Source: Heterobilharzia americana
Lineage: Eukaryota; Platyhelminthes; Trematoda; Strigeidida; Schistosomatidae
Direction: 5' to 3'
Assembly: GCA_944470555.2 (NCBI GenBank)
Contig: OX104130.1
Location: 74,219,160-74,283,159, forward strand
Length of the DNA: 64,000 nucleotides
Each line of letters opens with the position of its first letter. Position 1 is the first letter of the stretch. Below the pieces are notes generated by a model, which saw only the letters and a list, made by a program, of their open reading frames with translations, searched no databases and was not told where the DNA came from. This document shows positions 24,701 to 39,700 of the stretch, in pieces. The position numbers and the translations under genes were made by a program.

Positions 24701-27700
24701 AAATATTTATTTTGATTTGTTGTACTGCTGACGTGATCTTTGACCTTCTGGTTGTTTCTTATTGATTGGTAGATATGGTTAGTGCTAATATGTCCATTGA
24801 TAGCTGACTGACCTGAACATCAGGCTTCTATTCTATCCAGGATTTTCGCATTTTACCAGTTAAATCTATGTCTACAATTGTTTACATGCACTGATACGAG
24901 CAAATAAACATCATGATGCTTCACTGCTGGTATTGTTTCTTAAAATGCTTTTCAGATTAAGAGTAAAGAAGTCTCGTCAAATGTTCTATATCCAGATCCT
25001 TTATCAGATGATGAGTCTGAAGATACTACAAACACTGCGACAACCTCAATAGAACCTGAAGTATGGCAATCGGGTAAACTTGGCGAACAAGCAGATGATG
25101 GTTCAAACAAATTATCAAACAAATCACTGAACAAAGTCAATACTTATCGTTTAAATGCAAATCATCAATTTTTAATACTTGTCGATCCTATAGCTAAACA
25201 AGAACAAACCTGTGAAGATCGTTTGTTAGAAGCACGTATCATGTTGGAACGAACTATTATCACATGGGCAAAGGTTTTTTATTTGTTGATAGATGTATTG
25301 TAGAACTTGATTTACCTTAATTCCTTTACTTATTTATAAATTAAGAAGAGGTGGTATTCATGTGTACGGACTTTTCCGCACGTTGCGCCATTTTATGAGC
25401 AACAACCAGCAAGGTTGTACCAGATGGTGGACTTCTGGTGTGTTCTGTTAATAGACAGTCTTTGTAGATGGTTATGATCTTGGGAGAGTAAAATTATGAT
25501 TGTTTAAAAAGTCATCAGTTGGACGGGTCACGTTAATCTTCAAAATTTAACACTCCCTTGCCCTTTCTCTTGTCAACCGCTTCACTAGCAGAATGGAAGC
25601 CTTTTAAATTATGTGGATACTACACTTGCAAATTAAGCATCTTTTAACTACTCCGTAATAGTCGTGTTCATAGGGTTTTCGTTGAGAAATAGCCAGTCAA
25701 GATCACACAGGTTGTCATTTCTGACACAAAGTTCACCATGAACTGACAGAAGTTGGAAATGTGAACCTCTGGATTCTGAGCCAGTGGTTCAATGGTAACG
25801 TGATGGCCACAGGAACTGAAGGTCCTAGGTTCGATCCCTGGTGTTGAGGGGTGGTGGGTATGGGCTACTGAGGAGTCCTATACTGGGGAGAAACAGCTGT
25901 CCAGTGCTCCCAGGTTCTCAATGTTCATCCAACTGATGTCAGTCCATGGTGAACTCCAACCTGAACTCAATTGATAAATCTCCACAAGACTCCAGATAGA
26001 ATAATCTAGCCCTCAGTGATAACTAGCTTCTTGGGGGATGATTCCTGAAGTTTTAATGAGATGTCGTGACCGGTGAAGTCAACTAAGTCGAAAGTGATGA
26101 CAGTCACTCAACGAGGGCATTGGATGTAGCTCACACTATATCGTGATGTGACAGAAGCAGAAAATATGGACTATTGCGTTCTGATTCAGTGGTTCGATGG
26201 CAACATGCTGGTCACGGAATTTGAAGGTCATGGGTTTTAGTCCTGGTGAGATCGTGGTGCGCACTGCTGAGGAATCGTATATTAGGACGAGACAGCTGTT
26301 CAGTACTCTAAAGTTGTCAATGCTTCTCCAACTGAAGTCAGTCCATTATGAATTCCAACCTGTAACAAAGTTCACCCTTTCCATTTCATCTACGGCAAAC
26401 AAGATTATTAAGTGATATTGTATTCGTACAGAAAAACGTGCATGATAGATATATCAGAAACTTCTTAAACGTTCACATGAATCTCAATAATAAAGTTGTG
26501 TCCTATAAATAAATATTCTATCCTTTAGGCATTGTGGCTAAATTTCAAAAAAGATCTGGACTTAAAAATCTTTACTTCCAGTTCCATAGTCATCTGCTTC
26601 TTCACTCAAACTTACTCATATCCTTACACTAGAATCATAAGACTTTAGTTGGAAAGAAGGCATCATGAAGTGGTTTCTTGTTCAGTAATGAATGTATTAG
26701 AAGTGGAAACCGAATAATAGAACAATGTAATGTCAGAAAATTCAAGGAATCTTCAGTTTAAATGATTCATTACCTTTGTATGGTTTACTGATTGATGTAA
26801 GATCATAGTGTGAAGCGACGGCTTATGGTTTTAGGCAGTTGAGTTTCAACCAGTAAGTCACAGGCTCGAACAGCATTCCACTTACAATAAACGCGACTTA
26901 TTGTTTACTGCATAAAAGTACCCAAGGTTGTTGAGTGCGTTTCAGTTCATCCATCAAGGTGAAATAGAATAGTTTATCAATTGTTCCTTTTAGATGAAAG
27001 ACCAACTCATTTCCACTCCAGATTGTGGTGAGAATCCCGATCTCAGCAACCAGAATAACTACAAAAAGATATACCATTCATCTCCGTGATAGACATAAGA
27101 GAATCTCAGAACTCATCAGATGTTAAGACTTTCAGTTTATTTGGTACAATTCCTGGGTCGATTGATGCTATCACTGAGAAGTGCCAACTTTAGCCATCTT
27201 AAATGATTTCATAAGATATAAATTCGATGTCATAGTATACACGTTATTGTTAATCTCCTTTCTAGGAAATATTTCACACAACTATGGGTCACATTATCAT
27301 TCATTTCGTCATAAGTACATGTCCTACATTTTACACGGGTTGAACAAGAAATCCAACACATAGCGACCAACTTCAGAGCCTGATTTCTTTCAGTAGTGTT
27401 ATAACATGCCTCTTTTGTCCCTTCAATATCTCTAATCAAATTGATTATCATTGAGTCAGTTATTGTATGTCCTCTCTACTTTATCACTTGGTTGTTAACT
27501 TTTCTTTGTCAAACTAAACAGCTTTATCATCACCAGTATCATAGAAGGTAAGCTTATCTGGCATCAACAGTGTTACTTGAAGCGCTAATGAAATATCTGC
27601 AGTAGCCTATCAGAGATCATAAGGTAGTAGATGAATTTAATTGACAACGTCAGCGCTACATTTAACTCTGCTACCTGAATATAACACAGATAAGTGATAG

Positions 27701-30700
27701 GTATACCATGTTTATCTGTAATATGTTTCTTCATCTCTACGTTTTTAGCCTTCTTCACGTGCCGCGTCCGAGGGTGGGTCAACAAAAGCAAGCAGTCAAT
27801 CCCTAACAGGTAAACGAAAACAGATGAAGGAAAAGGTAAGTTTAAGGTTTAAAATTGATTTACATATACCTTTTAGAGGTGTGACTCATTGATTTATGCA
27901 TTCGACTTACACATAATTAATCTTGGTTGCAAACTCCACAGCTGAGACTTTGATCTAGTGAATAATTGAAATGCATTCAACAACCATGTTCATGATAATG
28001 CAGTAAGCTATGAGACACGCTTTTTGTATGACAGCTAGTGACACTACTTGGGTGCCGAAACCTCGGTAAGTGGGGAGGGACTGAAATCCATAACTCGCCT
28101 ATTATAAGACCGATGAGCTGCAACTCTAGTAAAATGGTTGTGCTCATGAAGGCTGAGTACATAGGCTGGGCAAATGACTCTTATAGTATAACTCCCGTGG
28201 AACTATCAGTCAGCTAAGCATTTACGGAGGAATACTTGAACTATAATCAACTCATTCCCCTTGATTATTATGGTTTAATCACCTGTTATGATAAAGTAAA
28301 GTTTGCATTTAGAGTGTGTTGATGAATACCATTATCACTAAAGTAAAACAGAAAGCCACTTGAAGATAAGTGAATTCCTGATTAAATTGTCTCGTTTTCT
28401 TCAGTTTAGAAGAATTTAATTAGATCTAAAAATTATTTCATTTATGTGGATTAATTTTATCGCCCTGTCTACTGACATCCAGTATATTTTATGCTATCTG
28501 AGTAACAAATACTCAAAGTGAAAGCTTCATTTCAAGAATGATTTATGTACACAAATCCTATAGGGGTTCAGTGTCAACCCTAATACCTTAGTAGCAATGT
28601 TTTGCGCTTCAGCATTCTGTAGTTTGGAACCTTTGCGGGGAACACCAGTTCCTTCAAGAATGAAGATACATCTTGCTAATAAGTTATACCAAGCAAAATA
28701 CAGTTGAATAATAGTCGCAACTTGTTCATTTTTCCAAGCAAACCATGAGAGGAAACAGCTACCTAGCAAGATGGCAATTTGAAAGTAGTCCTCAGGATAG
28801 ACTAATATCTCCCACAGAACTGCTGAAAGCCAAAGGAGACTTGAATAATGTTTCGTTCAAGTTGGTGAATACTCTTCAGTATATATACTCTACTCTTGTC
28901 AATAGCTGTATTACATACAATATGTAGTGAACTATTTATCCTCTATAAACTGAACACTTCTTGTGATGGTTTACGTGGATACCAGTTATTGCCTGACGCG
29001 TCGTACAGTGCAAGCTGAAGTAGGATTAGGCTGAAAAACGTTTAAAAGCTGCCAGACTAGTACATGGCATCAGTCCACGAAGTCTCGAACTTCAGGTTTC
29101 TATTCATCATGGACTGACATCATTTGGGGAAACATTGGAAACCTGGGGGCACCGTACAGCTGTTACGCCCTCAGAAGTGCCCACCCATGACTCCACACCC
29201 TTAGGGATCCAACTCAGGACCTTAAGGTCCCGCTGCTACCACGTCAGGACTAGGCTGCTGTCTTGTTATCCGATGGTTCATATTTCCTACCTCTGTCAGT
29301 TGACGATATAGCATGACCTTCAACCAGTGCCGTCGTTCAGTAACTGTTCTCATGAACGACCGCCCCTCGACCCAGCTGTTCACTGGTAACATGCTGACAA
29401 CGCGAACTGAATGCCCTGGGCTCGACTCCCAGCGGGATAAGTGCATAAGCACCCCTAGGGAGTTCCACGGTCGAGAAAACAGCTTTCCAGTGCTTTCAGG
29501 TCTCCAATATTTCTCTAACTAATGTCAGTCCATGGTCAGTGTAAACCTGGAATTATTAAATGGTCTCCCACAAATCTCCAAACTGAAGTCCCTACCTGTT
29601 AGTCTGAGTTTTGTGAAGAGATGTAGACTTCTAGGTTGGAGTCCGTATAACAAATTAAATTGGTGACTGGAGGCTCTGGGTTATATGCCACAAGTGATCT
29701 CACCAGCGCAGATTCATTCACACAATATCTTTATGTTATTCGTAGTTCCGAATCTCATTACAGTTTCAACCCTTCTTCTTGTTCACTTTCCACGACTTTA
29801 CATCTTGTTTTGTATTATTCTCTTCCTTATTTATCTATCTTCGATCTTGCTGCCTTTCACCTTGTTGTATCGGTACTTTCTGTCTATCAAACTGTTCTAA
29901 CACTTAGTTCTGCCAGGTTTCATGTTCCAGCTGTCTGCCATTTAAAGCCAAGCTGAGAGACCAACATAGAAACTTGTACACAACCTGTTTCATTTTCACT
30001 TGTTACATTTCACAGCAAGCCAAAAAGAAAAGGAATTAACCGAAAAAAGGATAACATTAGAGTAAACAATTGAGAGGCGAAACATTATTAGTAGCAGATC
30101 AATGCGAATGCTTAAAATCCTTATGGTAAATGAAATGGTTTATCTTGTATTACCGAAGGCTACTCATCAGTAGCTCAAAATTGCCCACTGAAAATTTGTA
30201 AAACTTATGGATAATAGAGTGAGAAAGTTCTATATTTAACTGGAAATCCTCATAATAGCAAAACGCTTTTTTCTACTGTTCTTTCAGCATTTATAATAAT
30301 CTTGAAGGTCGAAATAATGATCCTAGCAACAACAATGAGCTCATAGTTTATATATGAAGTGTGTTTTCTGATACAGGTCGGTCAGAAACTCCGTTCAAAG
30401 AGTCACTCTAAGTTTGATTGGTGGTTCATTGTTGATTATATTTCCCAATATCTCTCTTTCATCACACTCATAAGGAGGAAAGTTGAACTTCCTGGTAGAC
30501 AAGATCAATTTAAAGTTTATTAAGTAAACAATAATTATTTATTGGTTTTACATTGCACTCATCTGCTATAGGTACAAAAGTCGGTCAGTGCAGAAAATCT
30601 ACCGTTCCCATCAACATCAATTACTGCAAGACCATCTGTTGCACTGCCATCATTAGACGATGGACTTATTGGACAGACGCTGAGAAGACAACTCGACTAT

Positions 30701-33700
30701 ATTCACATTCACAAGTTATGAAAGAATTAGGTGTTAAAGATTCATCACTATTGACTCAACGAAAAGATATTAATGAAAATCTGGTAGTTGATAAAGATAT
30801 CAATTTATTACAAACTATATCACAAGAAGATAACAATTCAGCTAGTCAAACAACTGCAAGAGTGCCAATATGTGGAATAGTTGCAGGCGGGAATAATGCT
30901 ACTATGGATCAGATTTATGCCTCAGTTAAACTGAATCGTTGTCCAATGGTACTCGTTAGAGTAAGTTACTTATTCAAGTTATGTGAATAAAGTATGCACT
31001 GATAGATAAGAAAGAATAAGTATCACAATATTCTTCATTCTGTCTTGAAGCATAGAAATAAAGTAGTTATCATGTGAGATTTTCAATCTGTTTTCATTAC
31101 GACTCATTTAATTCACCATTGTCAGTGAGTACAAATATCTTCTGTTAATATTACGTAAACAAACTACAATATCAATTGAAAAATCACTAGCTTTAAACGT
31201 ATATAGTCTTAATCCAGTTATCCCCTCTTATAATCTCAAATTGCCTAGTGATATGATGCCATTTTCTCAGTTTTTTATAAGATGTTTTGTTAAAAAGTTG
31301 TGAAGAATATCTTTGAAAGGAAACGTTTAACCTACTTTAATTTGATCAGTATTTACTTTTCTAATTAAACAGATTGAATCCATCTGTTAAGGTGATTACC
31401 ATGTTAGTTTTGGTGTCAGAATTTCACTTCTGAGAAGTTTTATCAAGACATATTGAATGATAGATTTCAGTCTCAGTACGAATACCCTCAATCATTGGGA
31501 GTGTAAGAAAGACACTTCATTCAATAAAAATACATCATTTATGTACACTTTTAAAGAGCATATTGAAGCAAAAGCTCAAAGTTAAATGACTTATTGGTCG
31601 ACTATAGGACAAATTGTCCAATGAGGTGTTGACTCATTCCAGTTGGATGTATTCGGTGTTAGTTTGATCAACGGAGATTCAGTTATCAATCTCTCTCTCA
31701 ACCCTGCTGTGCTTATTCTAAGGATTTTCGCCCAGTCTCATCCTAATGTGTGGTTGTTTGAAATTGCATGCGTAGCTAAGACCAAGAGTTTTCTTGAATT
31801 TGTTAACATACTAGGATCTAGCTAGGTTTTTGTCCTTGAATAGCCTAATTGACAATGGTCTACTATTTTGACCTATGTATTTAACGTCGCAAAAAAGGCC
31901 TACATTAACCTGAAATCAGTGTGGAGATCTACTGCACCGCACTGTACTCAGCATAAAGCGTGAACAAGATTCGGATTATCAACACTAGCGTCAATCAAGT
32001 CACTGTTTCTATGTGACCGTCGAGAGACTTTGCGAGTTACGAAGAGCATTTCCAACAAACTACAGACATTCATCAACAACTGCCGCCTACGCTCACTTGG
32101 TACTGAAGATGAGATAGCCAGAAAGAATAAGAAACAAGGAACTCTGGCTGGCTGGTTGGCAACGAACCAAACAACAACCTATCACTCAACAAATATGTGG
32201 AAGATGAAAGTGGAGATGGATTGGGCATACACTGAGAAGGCTGATTGGGGACACCACATGTCAGGCCAGGTGAGGTCATCGAGTGGAATTCAAAGGGGAA
32301 ACGACGAGTTGGGCGTCTCAGTCGAGGGTGATATGGAGGAGATCATGTGAGGAAGAAATGAAAGCTTGTGGGCAGTGTTGGAGCCAGATTGGAAAGACTG
32401 CAGAGAAGAGAGTGGAATGGAGGTGTGCTACTGGAGTCCTATGTTCCACTAGGAACCCATGGGACAAATAATGGTAATAATAATTATTATTCTGCCTAAT
32501 TGGATCGCTCTGATCTTTTAACCTACAAAGATTATTTTTATGTGAGTTTATAAGTTTAAATTCAACTCTAATCTCACTCTTATTGAGAATCCTACGTAGT
32601 ATGGTAATATTGTAGAGGTTTAGAATTCTTTCTTCCCAATATTGACACTATTATCCTCAATATTATTATCACTACTTATAGCACTTGAGTTACTTATATT
32701 AGTTATATCCTCCTTACGATGCCATAAGAACTTATCAACTTACTTAAGACGGTAAGTGTTGATGAGCAGTGTGTCCTTAAAGTATCTGGTTTTTTGTCAT
32801 ACCAGTAAGCTTTCCGGCCCTGTTACTTAGACACTTTACCAAGCCAGTTAGGCTATCCAAGCATAAAACCCCAGCTACTACCTCACAATCGGTAGATCCC
32901 AGTAAGATAAGGAATTCAGAAGAATGCTTGGTTTTAGCTACGTATGTAAGTGCATACAACCACACAGTAGGATGGGATAGGGTGGAAATCCTTAAAATAA
33001 GCATAGTAGGGTGAAGGGAGAGATTGATAACTGAATCTTTGTTTATCGAATCAAAACTGAGCATATGCATCAGGAATCACTCAAAATGTTCTAGCCTAAT
33101 CCAAGAGTGATATACAGACTTATGAATTAGAAAATGAAGAAGGAAAATTGCCTATGTTAGATTGCATGAACAAGAGGAGAGAAGTGAGGTAATTCCGATA
33201 CTGGAACACTTTGCTGTAGTTCGGTTTCATAGATCTTGTTACCTCCAATATGATTTCCTAAAATGGAAAGGGATTTTTTTCTTCAAAAATAACACTCTGG
33301 CTGCAAATACATTTTATTATTGGTGTTTTTTATTTGATAGGGAACTGGAGGTGTTGCTGATATTCTGTCGAATGTTCTGGATTTTATGAGCTTTAAAAGT
33401 TCACTCGAAGAAACTGTCATCACTGATCAAGAAATTGACTATAAGTAAGTTTTTAATTTCTTTGAAAACTTCATTCATGAACTATCTATAGGTGAATGCT
33501 TATACTCTCATAGATGAATTGGTTGATAGTAGTCACTCTCCTGTGACTAATGCATAAGGATATCAAACTTGAGTCAGATACAAATTAAAAATCAAAACAG
33601 TCATAAGTGATATGACAAATGTTAGTTGGTTTGAGGCAGGCATCAGGAAGTTCGTATTATTATTATTATTATTATTATTTTTCCCTTGGGTTCCTAGTGG

Positions 33701-36700
33701 AACATAGGACTCCAGTAGCACACCTCCATTCCACTCTCTTCTCTGCAGTCTCTCCAATCTGGCTCCAACACTGCCCACAAGCTTTCATTTCTTCCTCACA
33801 TGATCTCCTCCATATCACCCTCGACTGAGACGCCCAACTCGTCGTTTCCCCTTTGAATTCCACTCGATGACCTCACCTGGCCTGACATGTGGTGTCCCCA
33901 ATCAGCCTTCTCAGTGTATGCCCAATCCATCTCCACTTTCATCTTCCACATATTTGTTGAGTGATAGGTTGTTGTTTGGTTCGTTGCCAACCAGCCAGCC
34001 AGAGTTCCTTGTTTCTTATTCTTTCTGGCTATCTCATCTTCAGTACCGAGGGAGCGTAGACGGAAGCTAGTAATGAATGTCTGTAGTTTGTTGGAAATGG
34101 AAGTCCGTATTAGTTATGTTTTATCTGATTTATAACACACAATGATACAATACTATTTACGTGATGACGTTCTGAGCATAAATTATCATTGCTCCTGATC
34201 ATATCAGTGTGGTCACACTATTTTCTACATCTGATTTCTGTATTTCTGTCACCTCAAATGGTTTGTTTTCGTTGGTAGTAAAATTTTCCATATTTCTGGT
34301 GCAGGTGTTGCGTCATTTCTTTTACATGAGTTGGGTGTTGATTCGATGAACAAACATTCAGTAGTCAATCTCTCCATCTTATCATATTGGACTTAAGTAC
34401 AGTGGTTGTATCCCATCGACGCTATTGTGTGGTTGTGTGTTAATGTTTGAATTGAAGTAGCTAAGTTTTTTCTAGATAAATGAACTTACTACAGTCTGTC
34501 ATTCTATATTGAACCAAATTCCTATGTTCAGCTAATCTAAACAAAGAACTGAAGCACATAAAAGAAGCGTTAATAACTAATAATTCTCCTCTACAGTTCA
34601 TTAAGAAATTCGCTCTGAAACAGAAGAAACGAAATAATAACAGTAACATGAGTAGAAAGAAGTTCACAGCCTCCACTGTATTATCACATAAGGCTGGAAC
34701 ACCAGAAACTTTACATTAGATTCTCAACAAGGCTAGGATTAGGGTGTCACTTAAACCTTCAAACTTATTCAGAGATAAGCTTTTTCGGCTTAGGAATCTG
34801 ATAGGACCAATTAGGAAAAATAATCTAACCTATCAAACTCCATGTAATGACTCTGACGTACATAGGCCAAACTAGCCAGTCGGGGGCAGTTAGAATGGTT
34901 GAACATGGGAATTTAGCTAAATATAGGAATGATAAACCCGAATAAGATCAATGATCTAGAAAAAACCCGAGTATTAGAATGCATGCGTGAACACACAACC
35001 ATACAGTAGGATAGAAGAAAACCGAAATAGGGTGAACAGTTTTCAAATGATTCACAAATTGCATTATCCACGTTGACATTTACCATAGATGAGTAGTTTT
35101 TCAACTATTCGACTGTGACGTCAACAAGGTTTTCACTGTAAACCACTCAGCAGAGATCACATGGTGTGAGCTGTGATACAAAAGTGTAATCAGATAGTAA
35201 ATAGTACTACTTCTGAACAACTTGAGTGGTAAGAAACCACTCAGGCTGATCTGTAGTATTTCACCAGCCAAATTGGTGTGATTAAATCATCAGACGGCCA
35301 TTTCACTCGTTTGAGGCTGAGCTCATCAGAGGTGTACCAGGACTTTGTGAGCTATAATTGTCCAGGTACATTGCTGGTGAGCTGAACCCCAAACGAGCGA
35401 AAAGGCTTCTCCGTGTGAGGATCACTCTGGTTTGCTTCAGTAATTTCTATCTACTCAAACTTTTTCAGCAGTGGTACTTTGTGATAAAGCCACTGTACTC
35501 AAGTAGAATATAATTGAGTGCAGGGGGAAGGACTGATTACTTAATCTGTGTTCATTGAATTATCACCCAGCACATGTATTAGGAATGATGCAATACCTAA
35601 ACCAGAGATGTGGAAAATTTCAGTATCACTAAGAACAAATAATATGAGGTGACAGGACTTTGAAAATCAGATTCCGAAAGTTGTATGCTTCCTTTGATAT
35701 GATTGTGAGCAATGACAATTTATGCTCGGGATGTCATCAAGTAAATAATACTGTATCACTGTGTGTTCTAGATATGCCTTACTGACGAGTGCCAATAAGC
35801 ACAAGAAATACTTAAGTCGAGTAAAGTTCCATGCAGATCACTTCCGAAACAAATACTAGTTAACGTGCACCTCCAGGGTGAGTATGCTAGCTTCATAACC
35901 ACACTACTAAAGACTAGAAAACACGAACTTGGTTACTTTGGCGTGACCAATCGTGGTATTTAATCCAGTCCTACAGAAGTTCAATATCACTGACTGCAGC
36001 ACTGGGTTACGCTGGTTCAAATCTCAAAAGAGACAGCAGTTCCCTAGAGGTTACAGATAAGCCTTGGTGACGAGTGCCAACAAACGTGGAATCTAGCTGA
36101 AACAGAGCATTTTGCCGATCGCCTTCGATCAGTTAACAAGGTTTTCATTGTTTTATTATTTAGCTGACTGAATACATTTTTTGGTTTTTAATTCTCTCTA
36201 GTTTGGATTTTTGTGCCAAACTACCCTACAGTGATTATTATTTAATTTTACGGCGCTTAAGTGCTGACTTATTCCTATTTGACTGGTATATGTCTTAATA
36301 CATTGCTTCTTCATCTCGTTTCTATAGCCTTGAAAAGATATCCATGTAGGTGACGGTTTTAAACAAGTTAGGAAGTATTTAGACTTAACGGATACACTTT
36401 CGAGTTTATTAGTTGCTTTCCCGACTTTCTGCAGCTGAGAAGAATTCAGTCGAAGGTATTCCATCGTTCATTAACGGTCACCAGGCATTTTGTATCATTC
36501 GACGACTACACCACTCGTAAGATACAACACCAGAGTAAACAATCCCCCAAGAAACTTATCTGTATGACTCATAGAGTTCATGACACAACAGATAGTGGGA
36601 TATCAGGTTGGTACTTACCGCAGACTGATATAAGTTGCAGAATGATTGAAAATCTAAGAGCATTGGACACTTGTTTCGTCCTGGTATTGAGACTCTTCAG

Positions 36701-39700
36701 CAGCGATCAGACGGTAACTCACTTGCCACAATACCCGCAGGTCTTGAATCCTCTCCGTCTTGGAGTCGTGTGTGCTCACTGTCGGAGTCTCTCAGTGAAT
36801 CGAAACAGTTTTCAAGTGCTCTAAGGGTTTCCAGTAGTTCTTCAAATGATGTCAATCCGTAAGGAATATAACCTTAAGATAAATAAATCCCTACAAACTT
36901 CATACTGAAGGAACAGAATAGCATTATCGATCCTCATAGACAATGTCAGTCAATGAGAAAGCAATAAATCGCTGATGGAGTCAGTCTAAACCAACTGATC
37001 AGAGAAAAGGTTTCCAATAACCACTTCAACTAACTCAAATGTTATGAGTCTTATCTAGTCAGGTAAGTTAACTGAGCAAATACAACCGTGAAGATAGTAT
37101 AACTAACAAGATTCAATCATATATATCCTATACCGGTCAGTTACTGACCACTAGTGACAATTATGATGTTGTCTACTATGATTGACAGCCGAACTCTTTT
37201 CATCCCTTTAAGGTCACTAGGATAGGTGATGGAGTATTTACAGTGTTTGCATTCTGGTGTTAGATCTTCAGGGTTGATCAGCTGGTAGGCGTAGACTAGG
37301 ATTTTGTAGTTACTGTCACTCACCACCAAGACAGATCTTCAACTTCAAAAGAAGTGATGCTTTCTCAAGGATCTGGAATTGTATCACTTGCTATTTAACT
37401 GAGCAATCATTGCATCATTAAATCATTTATCTCATAAAACACTTTTTTTTCCACTACAGAATAGCAAGTATTATACAAGAGGTTAAAGAAGATGCTCATC
37501 GAAATAGACGTGGTAGACCATTGAAAAAGTTGGATAAATCAACAAAGTCTGGAAATAAGCCAACAAATTCAACATTAAATCTACCAAATGATTCACATAA
37601 ACAGACAACTGGTACAACAGATCAACTAACCAACACTACAATCAATATTCAAGAATATGAATCTCAAATACATCGTTTAAAAGAATTAGCAGATGATTAT
37701 GCACACTTATTTTCTGTATTTGAGTGTGATGATATCGATTTAGATGGTTATATGATATCAGCTTTATTAAGCAGTGGTAAGTTGGAAAGCGATACATCCA
37801 CATGTACAGAGAGTCTTGGTTGTATTCTTACAATTAATATGTATATGGTGACCTAAGTCTTTGCAAGAACTGGCGCGGAATCATGCTTCTGTTCACCCCG
37901 AGCAAAATACTAAGCCGCATCATCCTAATGACACTAAAGGGTGCACTGGGTTCAGGAAGTAAAAATCACTTGCGGACCAAATTACAACGCTTCGCATTAT
38001 AATAGAACAGAGTATAGAATGGCAGTCAACCCTCTACTTCAACTTCATTCACTTTGAAAAGGCCTTTGACAGAGTCGACCGAGAAGTAATTTGAAAACTG
38101 CCTCAACACTACGGAATATCACAAACCTTTATTTATTTATTTGATTTACAATCGGAAGCTTAGTGATGCCTTCGAAGTAAAGACAGGAGTAAGACAAGGT
38201 TGCCACCTACTTTCACCAACAATCGTCCTAATTGTGGTCGACTGAACTGGATCATGCAGCAAACCATGAGCAGCAAGAAGGTGGTCATACGCTGGCTGAA
38301 CCGATGAAAAGACCCTAACAAATTTTGACTTCGGCGATGATTTATGTCTAACGTCGCGCAAACTGGAAGATGTACAGGCAAAATCCAACAAGTTGATAGA
38401 AAAGGCAGCGAGTGAATGTGGAGTGAAGTGAATGTAGAGAAAACGGAGGTGATGAAGATACTTAACCAACAACAACAAGCTCCAATCACCATTAACGGGA
38501 GACACCTAAAGGAAGGAGTCTATTTCACCTACCTAGGCAGGGAAGCATCGTTTCAACTACAGGTGGCGGTACAGACGAGGATGTCAAAACCAGGATCGGA
38601 AAGACAGCAAGACAGGCTTTCACTCATCTGAAACCAGTGTGGAGATCTTTTGCACTCAGCATGTGAAACAAGATCCGGATTTTCAACACCAATCCAGTCA
38701 AGTCAATGCTCCTATATGGTTCAGAAACTTGGCGCTTAACGAAAGGGATTTCCAACAAACTACAGACATTCATCAACAACTACATACGCTGGCACGATGC
38801 TTAAGCTTAGATGGCCTGAATAATCAGAATAAGCAACAAGGAACTCTGGCCTTGGGACGCACCAACCAAGAATACGTAGCTCAACAAATATGCAGAAGTA
38901 CAGATAGATTTGGCATGCACTGAGAAGACCATTTAGGGACATCACGCGCCTGGCACTTGAGTGGATTCCAGATGGGAAACGATGAGTTGGGCGTCCGAGG
39001 TGAGGGTGACATGGAGGCGATCGTGTGAGGAAGAAATGAAAGCTTGTGGGCAGTGGTGGAGCCAGGTTGGAAAGAATGCAGAGAAGAGAGTGGAATGGAG
39101 GTGTGCTACTGGAGTCCTATGTTCCACTAGGAACCCAAGGGAAAAATAATATATATATATATATATATATATTCATTTTAACCGATACCAAAAATCGATT
39201 GGTTATCGTTAACCTTTATTTTATCGGCTGGAATAACAAAATGAAGGCTAATTACAGAAACTAAATGTAATTGGATGTCTATTCGTTTTTAAACCATATT
39301 GTTGAGTAGAAGCGTTTGTCACCAACCAAAATTTCAGATTCTGTTTACGGTATGAAGAAAGTGTTTCAAGAAATTCAGAACAGAACCGATCACCACTATG
39401 TGTGAAATCTTTGGTAGTTGTTCTTATATATGGAGAAATTTCCATTTTATTTGGTCAAGGTTCACATGATGGTAGACGTTGGTAGCTGAAGGATGTAGGC
39501 ATAAATATTTTACAGGTAAAATAGCTGGTAAAGATGTTGACGACTGTTTCTAATCTTGAGAGATTGGAAGAAATGTTTCATTGACAGATTTAATGACTAC
39601 AAGCTACGTTTTTTGCTTTAGGAGTTTATTTTTATTATAATTAGAACACCGACATGGTACACCAAGGGCAGCAAGAAATACACCACATAAAATAATATAA

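Noticed and set aside
30553..30990. 145-codon open frame taken as a single exon start
   Set aside because: Its first half is the wrong frame for exon 6 (the conserved LRRQL is in the other frame), and the end runs past the donor into the intron.
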